DNA from: Geitlerinema sp. PCC 9228
GTDB lineage: Bacteria > Cyanobacteriota > Cyanobacteriia > Cyanobacteriales > PCC-9228
Assembly: GCF_001870905.1 (NCBI RefSeq)
Contig: NZ_LNDC01000019.1
Coordinates: forward strand, 1-36,953
Direction: 5' to 3'
Length of the DNA stretch: 36,953 nucleotides
Shown piece after piece: positions 18,070-25,847 of this stretch. The translations under genes were made by a program, and so were the position numbers. How positions within the stretch are numbered: the first letter of the stretch is position 1; every line of letters begins with the position of its first letter. The notes under the pieces were generated by a model. That model was given only the letters and a program-made list of their open reading frames with translations. It was not told the DNA's origin and did not search any database.

Positions 18070-18189
18070 TACCATTTCCTTAATAATCTGCAAGAGATAA
18101 TAGAGGCATTTTTGTAGGGGCGCTTCGCGAAGCGCCCCTACCAGGGAAATTGGAAAATTCCAGAAAATTATGTTTTTTCAGAAATGGTA
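18070..18189. mobile_element. MITE copy B (120 bp) inside the AraC pseudogene
   Basis: Perfect 9-bp terminal inverted repeats TACCATTTC/GAAATGGTA, flanked on both sides by TAA (18067-18069 and 18190-18192), a 3-bp target-site duplication. The centre is a perfect hairpin GTAGGGGCGCTTCGC/GCGAAGCGCCCCTAC. Precise removal restores the AraC reading frame. Confidence 0.88.
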
Positions 18190-18332
18190 TAAAGTATATG
18201 CAAATTATCCCAAGCTGCCTCGTAACTGGCCAATAGAAAAGAACGCGGCAAAATTTTTACGATGGCATCTTGTTGGGTAAAATCTACTCTGACAGGAGAA
18301 GTACTATCCATCATTGCGATCCAACAATATGG

Positions 18333-18450
18333 TTTCTATTCAATTAGGGTCTCCAGCATTTGAAGACTTCCATTTACTTTGAATTTAGCATCGGCTAGCA
18401 ACGAAAAACCGTTTTCATACAACTAGGAGCTTCAGCAAGTGGACTTTCAT
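18333..18450. repeat. Two copies of a ~38-bp dispersed repeat
   Basis: Copies at 18333-18372 and 18412-18450 share the pattern TTTC-AT-CAA-TAGG-CT then CAGCA and a GACTT end. Related copies lie at 19044-19081 and 20560-20598. They border the GNAT and hisC remnants and may be recombination points behind the duplication there. Confidence 0.5.
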
Positions 18451-18501
18451 AACAAATGCCAGCTTATCAAAGTCAGAACGCCATCCAAATAGTAAGCAAT
18501 T

Positions 18502-18993
18502 TTACAGTAAGAGCTGCAAGATCGCTGTATCGCACCAACGGTCAAACTTGTAGCCCACTTGCTTCAACCGTCCGACCTCCTGAAATCCCGCCTTCGCGTG
18601 TAGCCTCAGACTAGATTGGGATTCGGTCGTAATAATTGCCAGTACTGTATGCAGCCCGGCTTTTCGCCCCGCATCCAGTAAATTTTCCAGCAGACACGAT
18701 CCAAGTCCTTGCCCCGTCATCTCCGGACGAATGTAAATCGAGACTTCAGCTGTGAAGCGATAAGCGCAACGTTCTATATAAGGTGAGAGACTGGCCCAAC
18801 CGACAATATCACTGTCTCCTTCGGCAACAAGGACAGGATATCGGTCACCATGCGCTTGCCACCAATCCTCCTGTTCGGTAGCACTGCAAGGGGTTTCAGC
18901 AAAGGTAGCTGTTGAATAGAGGACGTAGTAGTTATAGATCTCACCAATTGCGGCAAGGTCTTTTTCAATGGCTGGACGAATCAAAGCATTCAT
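18502..18993 (-). CDS. GNAT N-acetyltransferase (phosphinothricin/amino-acid acetyltransferase type)
   Basis: 163 residues with the complete GNAT fold: N-terminal RPAIEKDLAAIGEIYNYYVL, the conserved STATFAETP of the phosphinothricin/methionine-sulfoximine acetyltransferase branch, acetyl-CoA loop RPEMTGQGLGSCLLENLL (Q/RxxGxG/A type), and the C-terminal SLRLHAKAGFQEVGRLKQVG. It acetylates a small amine with acetyl-CoA in the cytoplasm; the actual substrate may be an amino acid analogue. It is the intact member of a duplicated pair with the fragment at 19135-19425. Confidence 0.9.
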   Translation of the reverse strand: MNALIRPAIEKDLAAIGEIYNYYVLYSTATFAETPCSATEQEDWWQAHGDRYPVLVAEGDSDIVGWASLSPYIERCAYRFTAEVSIYIRPEMTGQGLGSCLLENLLDAGRKAGLHTVLAIITTESQSSLRLHAKAGFQEVGRLKQVGYKFDRWCDTAILQLLL

Positions 18994-19043
18994 GAGTCTA
19001 TTTCCTTCTCAAAGGTTACCAGTCAATTGGCAACTCAGAACTG

Positions 19044-19081
19044 TTTCCATACAATCAGGTTCTCGATCGAGTGGAGATTCC
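19044..19081. repeat. Third copy of the ~38-bp dispersed repeat
   Basis: TTTCCATACAATCAGGTTCT followed by CGAGTGGAGATTCC, matching the copy at 18412-18450. It lies at the same distance downstream of the GNAT fragment as that copy does from the intact GNAT gene, so it is part of the duplicated block. Confidence 0.55.
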
Positions 19082-19134
19082 TTGACAAATGCTAGCTTAT
19101 TAAAGTTAAAAGGCTATCCCAACAGCAGAAAATT

Positions 19135-19425
19135 TTATTGCACGATTGCTGTATCGCACCAGCGGTCAAACTTGTAGACCACTTGTTTCAACCGTCCGAC
19201 TTCCTGAAATCCCGTCTTCGCGTGTAGCCTCAGGCTAGACTGGAACTCGGTCGTAATAATTGCCGGTACTGGATGCAGCCTGGCTTTTCGCTCCGCATCC
19301 AGTAAATTTTCCAGCAGACCTACTCCGAGTTCCTGGCCCGTCATTTCCGGACACACGTAAATCAAGACCTCGATTGTTGGCAGCATTGACAATTTGGGTC
19401 GCGTAACCGTGAATCGCTTCTGCAC
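19135..19425 (-). pseudogene. Truncated duplicate of the GNAT acetyltransferase
   Basis: The C-terminal ~80 residues (PEMTGQELGVGLLENLLDA through HAKTGFQEVGRLKQVVYKF) are nearly the same as those of the gene at 18502-18993, including downstream non-coding DNA, but the N-terminal half is missing and the first ~14 residues are unrelated. The acetyl-CoA loop is altered (GQGLGS to GQELGV). This looks like a segmental duplication of ~340 bp whose upstream part was lost at the junction with hisC. Confidence 0.85.
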
Positions 19426-19446
19426 GAAGATCTATTGGATTTAAGT

Positions 19447-20541
19447 TTATATTGATTGGCGTCGCTCGTTTGATTCAAAAGTTTTTAGCGCCTCCAAAAG
19501 GGCATGGTTTTCGGCTTGTGTACCGACAGTGATTCGTAGGGCATTTTCACAGAGGGTAACTTTGGACCTGTTGCGCACAATTACCTTTTGTTCGGTAAGA
19601 AAACGAAACAATTTTTCGGGGTGGTGAACTTAACCAGCAAAAAGTTGGCTTCTGTGGGATAAATCTCGACTACTTCCCAGTGTTTTTCCAATTGGTTTTT
19701 GAGTTTTTGGCGGTTATCTACGATTTCCTTCGCCATTCTTTCTTTGGTTTCTGGAGAAGCCAAGGCTTCCAATATTTTTTCCTGTGCAATTTTCGAGACG
19801 TTGTACGGTGGCTTTATCCGGTTAAAAAGCGTAATAATCTCTGGATGGGCATAGGCCAAGCCTACGCGCAAGCCAGCCAACCCCCAGGCTTTACTAAACG
19901 TCTGCATCACTACCAGATTGGGGTATTGGTTTAATGTGTTAACCCACGTCTTTTCTGGACAAAAGTCAATATAAGCTTCATCTATTACCACCAAGCCGGG
20001 GAAATACTCCAACAACGTTCGAACTTTATCCGGATCCATGGTATTGCCAGTAGGGTTGTTGGGACTGCACAGGAAAAGGAGTTTGGTTTGACTAGAGGCA
20101 GACTTTAAAATGGCATCTACATCCGGCTGATAATTAGGAGTTAAGGGGATTTCCTTAATACGAACTTCGTTGATGGAAGCGCTGACCTTGTACATCCCAT
20201 AAGTGGGAGGTAATATCATAAGTGGGAGGTAATATCAGGCACTCATCTTGTTGGGGTTGGCAGAAAACGCGGAAGAGCAAGTCTATGGCCTCATCGCTAC
20301 CATTGCCAACAAAGATTTGTTTTGAGCTGACCCCTTTCAAACTAGCCAATTCTTGCTTAATCGCTGTTTGGTAGGGATCGGGATAGCGGTTGTATTGGCT
20401 GCTGCCAACTGAGCCTAAGGTGTTTTCATTGGCATCGAGGAAAATCCCCTCTTGGCCGCTATACTCGTCGCGGGCCGAGGAATAGGGTTTTAGCTTTAAG
20501 ATATGGGGTCTTACTAGTTGTTTGATTTCCTCGATGGTCAT
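19447..20541 (-). pseudogene. hisC: Histidinol-phosphate aminotransferase HisC, broken by two frameshifts
   Basis: PLP-dependent aminotransferase of histidine synthesis. The N-terminal piece 20541-20220 (KLKPYSSARDEYSG, FLDANENTLGS, YNRYPDPYQ, VGNGSDEAIDLLF) and the middle piece 20219-19640 (LCSPNNPTGNTMD, VVIDEAYIDF, MQTFSKAWGLAGLRVGLAYA with the PLP lysine in TFSKA) are in different frames because 19 bp are duplicated in tandem at 20198-20235. Near 19625 a 1-nt deletion in a C run shifts the tail; corrected, it reads EKLFRFLTEQKVIVRNRSKV to a stop at 19447. With both repairs a full-length HisC results. Decay looks recent since no other lesions are seen. Another hisC elsewhere must serve the cell, or a sequencing error should be excluded. 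Confidence 0.9.
20198..20235. repeat. 19-bp tandem duplication disrupting hisC
   Basis: CATAAGTGGGAGGTAATAT occurs twice in direct succession (20198-20216, 20217-20235). One copy restores the hisC frame (LILPPTYGMYK). Confidence 0.95.
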
Positions 20542-20559
20542 TGATTCAAAGGATTAGCG

Positions 20560-20598
20560 TTTCTATTCAATTAGAGTCTCTAGCGAGTGGAGGCTTTC
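20560..20598. repeat. Fourth copy of the ~38-bp dispersed repeat
   Basis: TTTCTATTCAATTAGAGTCT then CTAGCGAGTGGAGG, nearly the same as the copy at 18333-18372. It sits just upstream of the hisC start on the minus strand. Confidence 0.55.
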
Positions 20599-21038
20599 TA
20601 TATTAGCATCCAATATCAATGAGATGTCCAGAAGCCATTTGCGAGAATAGTCAATTTGAACTGCTATATTTGCCAATATCTCTTGTTGTCAATTTGTCAA
20701 TAGAGTGCGATCGCTCAAAAAGTGTATCCAAGTCCCTCAAAAATCTAAATTCACTGAGAGAACGCTTGTACCTTATAGCTGCGTGAGTTTCTCCGCAATC
20801 CTGGAATCGTTTTTTAAATGGTTGCCGTTGCCAGCTCCTACGAGCGAGCCTAAAATCCGCACTGTAAATACCGGAAATTTGATTCGATGAAAATAACTTC
20901 CTGTTTCGGCTTTCGGCAAGATCGAGCGATGGCGATTTATCGATTGATGTCAAGGTATTGCAGCTGGGAGAGTTAAATATAGCAGGATTTTGGAGATACT
21001 AGTACTTAGAATCACTCAAGTTTTTTTCTTATTCTTGT

Positions 21039-21160
21039 ATTGCTTTCTTTAAATTTTGCAAGAAATAATCGGGATATTTTTGTAGGGGGCGCTTCGCAAA
21101 GTTACCCTACCAGGGAAATTGGAGAATTCCAAAAAAATTTATTGTTTTTCAGAAATGGTA
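21039..21160. mobile_element. MITE copy C (~122 bp) upstream of the CRISPR operon
   Basis: The right end GAAATGGTA is intact (21152-21160) and the body shares AATAATCGGG, TTTTTGTAGGGG, CCTACCAGGGAAATTGGA and TTTTTCAGAAATGGTA with copies A and B. The left end (TATTGCTTTC) and one arm of the central hairpin have diverged. Confidence 0.75.
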
Positions 21161-21366
21161 TTATATGGCCGAACGTTACATTTATGGTTACTGTTGTAAA
21201 AAATAAAGCCGTCTTGCTACAAAAAAAAGTAACTCAATTTAAAATTTTTTAACTGAATTGGGGGCTGTATAGATGCTATCATTAGAAGATACCCTATGGA
21301 GATTGTTGCTTATGAGGAACAGGCTTTTTATGAGATATATTTGTTTTTTAGGATAATTTGAGTGGT

Positions 21367-23244
21367 ATGCTTTGTTTTTTGGTTTTAATTGAAACGTCTG
21401 GCAATCAAAATTACATTTTTTCTACCAATAAGCTCAAAGAAAATGTTGGTGCCTCTGAGTTAACCTATCGTGCTGGAACAGCTTGGGTCTTAGAAGCTGT
21501 CAAACAGGTTCGAGATGTCTCCAAAGATAACTGCCACATAGGTAAAAATGTCAATACCAGCCAGCAGCAGGATATCGATACAGAAAAACTTAAAAACTAT
21601 CTTTTAGATAAAAACAACCAGAATCCACCGATTGAAAGTTCGGGAAGCTCTGTAGAAGTTATCATTGCTACTTCTGGAAAAGCTTTACTAATAACCAAAG
21701 AAGAGAAAGCAGCCAAAGCGATCGTGCGTTACGTTACCCACCAAGCCACTCGATACGCACCTGGCTTGGATATTTTTGGTGTTATCCAAGAGTTTTACTG
21801 GGGAAATGGTGGTATTGTTGAGGCGATCGCAAAAATTTATAAAAAATACGAGACGTATCGTTCCCAAAGACCGTCCCCTCATTTACGATTTCTACGTTTG
21901 CCTATTGTAGATGAGTGCGATACGAGCGATTTCCCTGCTTCCTATTGGGATAAAAAAACAATTGACAATGTTCCCAAGCCACGATCGGCTTTCAGTTATA
22001 AAAAACGCCAATTCAATAAAGCGGGACTACAGAGAATTCGCAATCTTGTAAAGCTGGTAGTGCTGAATAGCAATACTTCCTTTGGCTTTTCACGTCCACC
22101 GTGGAAAAATTCTGACATACCAGAATCGTTACCTTTCATAACCACCTTGAATTTTTCTCGTAGCATTCGCATGCTGAATGAAGAATTTTCTGAGGAAGAT
22201 TTACAAATAAGAAAAGATTCAAATTCCGAACCTTCCGAATCGATAAAAAGATTGGACTGGTTAGCTGTTGTTCATGCTGATGGTAACAGTGTAGGAAATA
22301 TTTTCCTAAATTTCCAAAAATATATACAAAATATTCCATCTAATGCTTCCGAACCAGATAGAAAATATATAGATGCTTTAAGAAAATTTTCTTTAGCTTT
22401 AGATATTTGCACGGAGCGTGCGTTTATAAATGCTTTAGATGCTTTCTCTAATAGAAGAAACGATAAACTAATTCCCATACTTCCTCTGGTTTTGGGAGGC
22501 GATGATTTAACAGTTGTTTGCGATGGAAAGTCTGCTATAGAATTTTCTCGATTGTTTCTACAAAACTTCGAGCGAGAAACGGGGAGTAGCCAACAAGATG
22601 TAGGAGACATTGTTCCTCAAGTGGCACAAGGAGCTTCTTTAGGAACGCACCTCACAGCTTGTGCCGGTATTGCTATTATTAAACCGCACTTTCCATTTTC
22701 TGTAGCTTATGAGCTATCTGAAAGTTTGACCAAATCTGCCAAAACGGCTAAAAACATTAGTAAAGACCCTTGTTCGGCACTGGATTTTCACGTACTTTAC
22801 GACACTAGTAGCATTCGATTGGAAGGAATTCGTAAAAAACTAGAGTTTTCTTCCAACAACACTCGCGATAACAAAAAGACATATCTCTATGCTCGTCCCT
22901 ATGTGGTAACCAGTCAAGAAAAGCTATTTCAAAATAATGATGAGTGGATACGACTGCATCACTGGGATAAATTCTATGAAAAAATTCAGGCTATCAAAGC
23001 AAAAAAACCAAATAGCGATCGCCTTCAAATTCCCAGCAGTCAAATCCACGATTTGCGAGCTGGATTGTTTTTAGGCAAAGAGGTAGCTAATGCTAGATAT
23101 CAATTAATCAAAGAACGCTACCGAGAGCAAGGAATTACCAAGCTAGAATTGGATAACGGTTCTTTATTTGCGGACGATTGGCATTGGAACGGTTATATCA
23201 CAAGTTTGCTTGACGCTATTGAAGCAGCTGATTTTATTTTATAA
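21367..23244 (+). CDS. cas10: Type III-D Cas10 (cyclase-type, no HD domain)
   Basis: Large subunit of a type III effector, about 626 residues. Two palm-like domains are visible: the first with LDWLAVVHADGNSVGNIF, the second with LVLGGDDLTVVCDG, whose GGDD (residues 377-380) is the active site that makes cyclic oligoadenylates from ATP. The N-terminus runs straight into LCFLVLIETSGNQNYIFST; there is no HD motif, so the usual Cas10 DNase is absent. ATG at 21367 is preferred over an in-frame TTG at 21358 because homologous Cas10 proteins begin at this point. First gene of a six-gene operon; the next gene starts 32 bp on with its own TAGGAA ribosome site. Composition is AT-richer than the nitrate island. 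Confidence 0.92.
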   Translation: MLCFLVLIETSGNQNYIFSTNKLKENVGASELTYRAGTAWVLEAVKQVRDVSKDNCHIGKNVNTSQQQDIDTEKLKNYLLDKNNQNPPIESSGSSVEVIIATSGKALLITKEEKAAKAIVRYVTHQATRYAPGLDIFGVIQEFYWGNGGIVEAIAKIYKKYETYRSQRPSPHLRFLRLPIVDECDTSDFPASYWDKKTIDNVPKPRSAFSYKKRQFNKAGLQRIRNLVKLVVLNSNTSFGFSRPPWKNSDIPESLPFITTLNFSRSIRMLNEEFSEEDLQIRKDSNSEPSESIKRLDWLAVVHADGNSVGNIFLNFQKYIQNIPSNASEPDRKYIDALRKFSLALDICTERAFINALDAFSNRRNDKLIPILPLVLGGDDLTVVCDGKSAIEFSRLFLQNFERETGSSQQDVGDIVPQVAQGASLGTHLTACAGIAIIKPHFPFSVAYELSESLTKSAKTAKNISKDPCSALDFHVLYDTSSIRLEGIRKKLEFSSNNTRDNKKTYLYARPYVVTSQEKLFQNNDEWIRLHHWDKFYEKIQAIKAKKPNSDRLQIPSSQIHDLRAGLFLGKEVANARYQLIKERYREQGITKLELDNGSLFADDWHWNGYITSLLDAIEAADFIL

Positions 23245-23276
23245 AGTAAAGTATTGAAAGTATTGTAGGAATTTTT

Positions 23277-25847
23277 ATGGGTAAAAACAAGAAATCTAAC
23301 AAAAATAAAGAAAAAAAGAAATCGTCTGGCCAAGGTCAACCTAAAAAACAGAAAAAGCAGGATAAAAAGGGTCCAGTGCCAGTTTGCCAGCCCAAATCTT
23401 CTTTTCAAGTAAGAGTTAACATGGATAGCGACTGGCATATTGGTTCTGGTGCTGGCAGACAAGGAGATGTCGATCGCTCCATATTGCGCGATCGCGATGG
23501 GTTCCCCTATATTCCTGCTAAGACTCTAACAGGAATTTGGCGGGATGCCTGCGAATTGGTAGCTTGGGGACTCGATGACGGTGCAGACAATGGCATTTGG
23601 CAGCAGTGGGTCAACTATCTTTTTGGCGAACAACCCGCACATCCTGACGTTCAACTGGAACGTACTCCCAATCCAGCCACTTTATCAATAAGAGCCGCTC
23701 GTTTTCTCCAAGATTTTCGCGACGCCGTCAACGCTCGACCCTTTCTCAAAGAATTTCTTACTTTTAACAAACCCGGAATTCAAATCGATTCCAATACAGG
23801 AAGCACCAAAGAAGACCATTTACGCTTGGAAGAAATGGCTAGAGCGAAAGCGGTGTTACAAACCGATGATTGCTGGTTAGATTTGGAAAAACTCGACGAA
23901 CAACAACAAAAAACAGCTTGGGTTCTTTTACTGGCTGGAGCGCAAATGGTAGACAGGTTGGGAGCCAAACGCCGTCGTGGTTCTGGCAAATGTTCTTTGA
24001 AGATTGTTTCGGTTTCTAACGAAGAACTGCAAGCTTGTTTTCATTGGTTGCAACAACAAAAACAACCACCAGAGCTTCCTACCAGTGTAAATCAAACCTA
24101 TCCCGATCGCTGGCATCATTTGACAGCCAAAGAGGATGATACCTGGGAAGTAGTAGAGCTAACCATTACTACAGAAACACCGATAACTATTACTTCTCGA
24201 ACGGTTGGTAACATTGTAGAAAGTTTGGATTACATTCGCGGTGCTTACCTACTACCAATCGTTACTAGGAAGTTGGGAAATTTTGGAAAAGCGATCGCGC
24301 GCGCAGATGTATTAGTAACTAATGCCACCATTGCTACTTTCAATTCTACGGGAGTTTCTAGAGGTAAACCCATGCCTCTGGCTATTTTCTACGAAAAAGA
24401 GAGTGGAAACTGGCAAACCGGACAAGGAATTTACAATCGGCTAGTGGAGAAAGAACCAAGTAACGGTGTCCAACTAAAAGGGATGCGATCGGGATATATA
24501 GGAACAACTCACGACGACCAACTACCTGCCTATATAAAAACGGATGAAATTGTTTCGGGACTAACAACTCATAATACCATCAAAGATGACGTTCAACGTC
24601 CCGATGCGGAAGTTGGTGGCGTATACAGCTACCAAACCATAGCTGCCAATCTGACCTTCAAAGCAGAATTAAGACTGAAAAAAACGCTAGCCGACGATCT
24701 CAGCCATAAAAATCGCCATTGGTGGAAACAAATTAATGGTAAATATGGATTGGGACAATCGAAAAAAGACGACTACGGTTTGGTAACCATTCAATGCCAA
24801 CCACCTCATGCTATAAAAAATGATGGCAATCGCGATCGCTACAGTCAAAATTCTCTCACCGTTTGGTTGCTTTCTGATGTATTGCTGCGCGACGAGCATT
24901 TGCGTCCAACGACCGACCCAGAAGCGTTTCGTAAAGCTTTGCAAAATCAACTCAATCGGGAGTTACCCGAATCTGAAAAAATACAATTGAAATTCCGAGA
25001 ATCCGAAGAGTTGCTAAATGCGATCGCTCGTTCCAGAAGAATGGAATCTTGGCAAGTTCGTTGGGGACTGCCTCGACCTTCTTTGGTGGGAATTATGGCT
25101 GGGAGTTGTTTTGTTTTCGATCTCGAATCAAACCAACCGAAAGCCGAGAAATTAAACGAATTAGAAATATCTGGAATTGGCGAACGAACGGCAGAGGGAT
25201 ACGGTCAAGTTTGTTTTAACGACCCACTTTTAACAGAGAGGTTTCCCAAACAATCTGCCAATGGCTATAGCAACGAAAACAACCAAGGTACATCATCTTC
25301 TTCCCCAAATCAAATTCCATCCAACGATCCTTTAATGGGAGATTACGCTAGCATCGTAGAAAAGGAAGCCTGGCGAGATGCTATTCGGCGAGTTTCCTTA
25401 CATTTAGCTCAAGATAAAGACTGTCGCGAAGAAATTTTAGGGATTTATATTTCAGAAAACGAACAACGTAGTATTCCTTCTTTAAGCCAGTTAGGAAGTT
25501 TGCGATCGGTTTTGACGAAGGTTGGAAGTCGGAAGCATTCCGTACTTTGTTGGATCCATAAAGTTAAAGGAAAGAAAAAAGGAGAAAATACTACTTATCT
25601 CGAACGTTTGAAGGAACTTGTGAAAGAGCCTAAAGCAGTTTGGCGTTTTTTAGAATCCAAATTGAATGATGTAGAAATTCCTAGCTTTACGAATTTGATT
25701 TTAACTGACAAAACAACAAATACTTTACAAAACGAGTTGTGGGAAGAAGCCATACAAACGCTTGTGGAAACTTTAATTCGCGCTCATAAAAGAGCTCTAG
25801 AAGGATACCAAAAGCAGACAAATTCGCAGGAGAATGTATCTAAATGA
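23277..25847 (+). CDS. Cas7-Cas5-Cas11 fusion (Csx10-containing, III-Dv type)
   Basis: 856 residues in which four parts can be read. Residues 1-35 are an extreme Lys-rich tail. About 40-260 is a Cas7 RAMP domain: HIGSGAGRQGDVDRSILRD (H54; D64/D66, candidate catalytic Asp), GFPYIPAKTLTGIWRDAC and the loop LGAKRRRGSGKC (from 228). About 290-680 is a Csx10/Cas5 domain (TSRTVGNIVESLDYIRGAYL, PDAEVGGVYSYQTI, loop GIGERTAEGYGQV from 633). After a Ser/Asn-rich linker, 715-850 is all helical and fits Cas11. This composition is that of the fused subunit known from the Synechocystis III-Dv complex. It would hold the crRNA 5' handle and cut target RNA. Overlaps the next gene by 4 bp. Confidence 0.88.
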   Translation: MGKNKKSNKNKEKKKSSGQGQPKKQKKQDKKGPVPVCQPKSSFQVRVNMDSDWHIGSGAGRQGDVDRSILRDRDGFPYIPAKTLTGIWRDACELVAWGLDDGADNGIWQQWVNYLFGEQPAHPDVQLERTPNPATLSIRAARFLQDFRDAVNARPFLKEFLTFNKPGIQIDSNTGSTKEDHLRLEEMARAKAVLQTDDCWLDLEKLDEQQQKTAWVLLLAGAQMVDRLGAKRRRGSGKCSLKIVSVSNEELQACFHWLQQQKQPPELPTSVNQTYPDRWHHLTAKEDDTWEVVELTITTETPITITSRTVGNIVESLDYIRGAYLLPIVTRKLGNFGKAIARADVLVTNATIATFNSTGVSRGKPMPLAIFYEKESGNWQTGQGIYNRLVEKEPSNGVQLKGMRSGYIGTTHDDQLPAYIKTDEIVSGLTTHNTIKDDVQRPDAEVGGVYSYQTIAANLTFKAELRLKKTLADDLSHKNRHWWKQINGKYGLGQSKKDDYGLVTIQCQPPHAIKNDGNRDRYSQNSLTVWLLSDVLLRDEHLRPTTDPEAFRKALQNQLNRELPESEKIQLKFRESEELLNAIARSRRMESWQVRWGLPRPSLVGIMAGSCFVFDLESNQPKAEKLNELEISGIGERTAEGYGQVCFNDPLLTERFPKQSANGYSNENNQGTSSSSPNQIPSNDPLMGDYASIVEKEAWRDAIRRVSLHLAQDKDCREEILGIYISENEQRSIPSLSQLGSLRSVLTKVGSRKHSVLCWIHKVKGKKKGENTTYLERLKELVKEPKAVWRFLESKLNDVEIPSFTNLILTDKTTNTLQNELWEEAIQTLVETLIRAHKRALEGYQKQTNSQENVSK

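Larger units (their letters stand above)
17254..18314 (-). pseudogene. AraC-family regulator split by two MITEs and a frameshift
   Basis: Four pieces of one AraC-type activator lie in order on the minus strand. (1) 18314-18193: start codon and VDFTQQDAIVKILPRSFLL, up to NLHILY. (2) Between the MITEs, ~18069-17970: HRQPPHEVPESNFKQHILSF. (3) 17850-17400: sensor-domain end (FLEPSFFHKVAYETIDGEDV) and first HTH of the DNA-binding domain (AIAYIHDHLDRNISLSEIAQ). (4) After a frameshift near 17395, [15 protein letters not shown], the second HTH helix, truncated. Removing the MITE at 18070-18189 plus one 3-bp target duplication joins ILY to HRQPP in frame. The apparent 198-aa ORF 17254-17850 is thus a remnant and its start codon is an artefact beside a MITE. 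Not functional. Confidence 0.85.
20542..21366. other. Intergenic region with a dispersed repeat and MITE copy C
   Basis: About 820 bp without a gene I can support. It holds the repeat copy at 20560-20598 and MITE copy C at 21039-21160. Short open frames at 20651-20953 (-) and 20705-20890 (+) overlap each other and show no recognisable family. The last ~200 bp are very AT-rich (runs of A and T at 21200-21250) and must hold the promoter of the CRISPR operon; TTGCTT at 21306 and the TA-rich segment ~17 bp later are a weak -35/-10 candidate. Confidence 0.5.

Noticed and set aside
20651-20953. 100-codon minus-strand frame between hisC and cas10
   Set aside because: No recognisable family, no ribosome site, overlapping frame on the other strand; kept only as part of the intergenic note.
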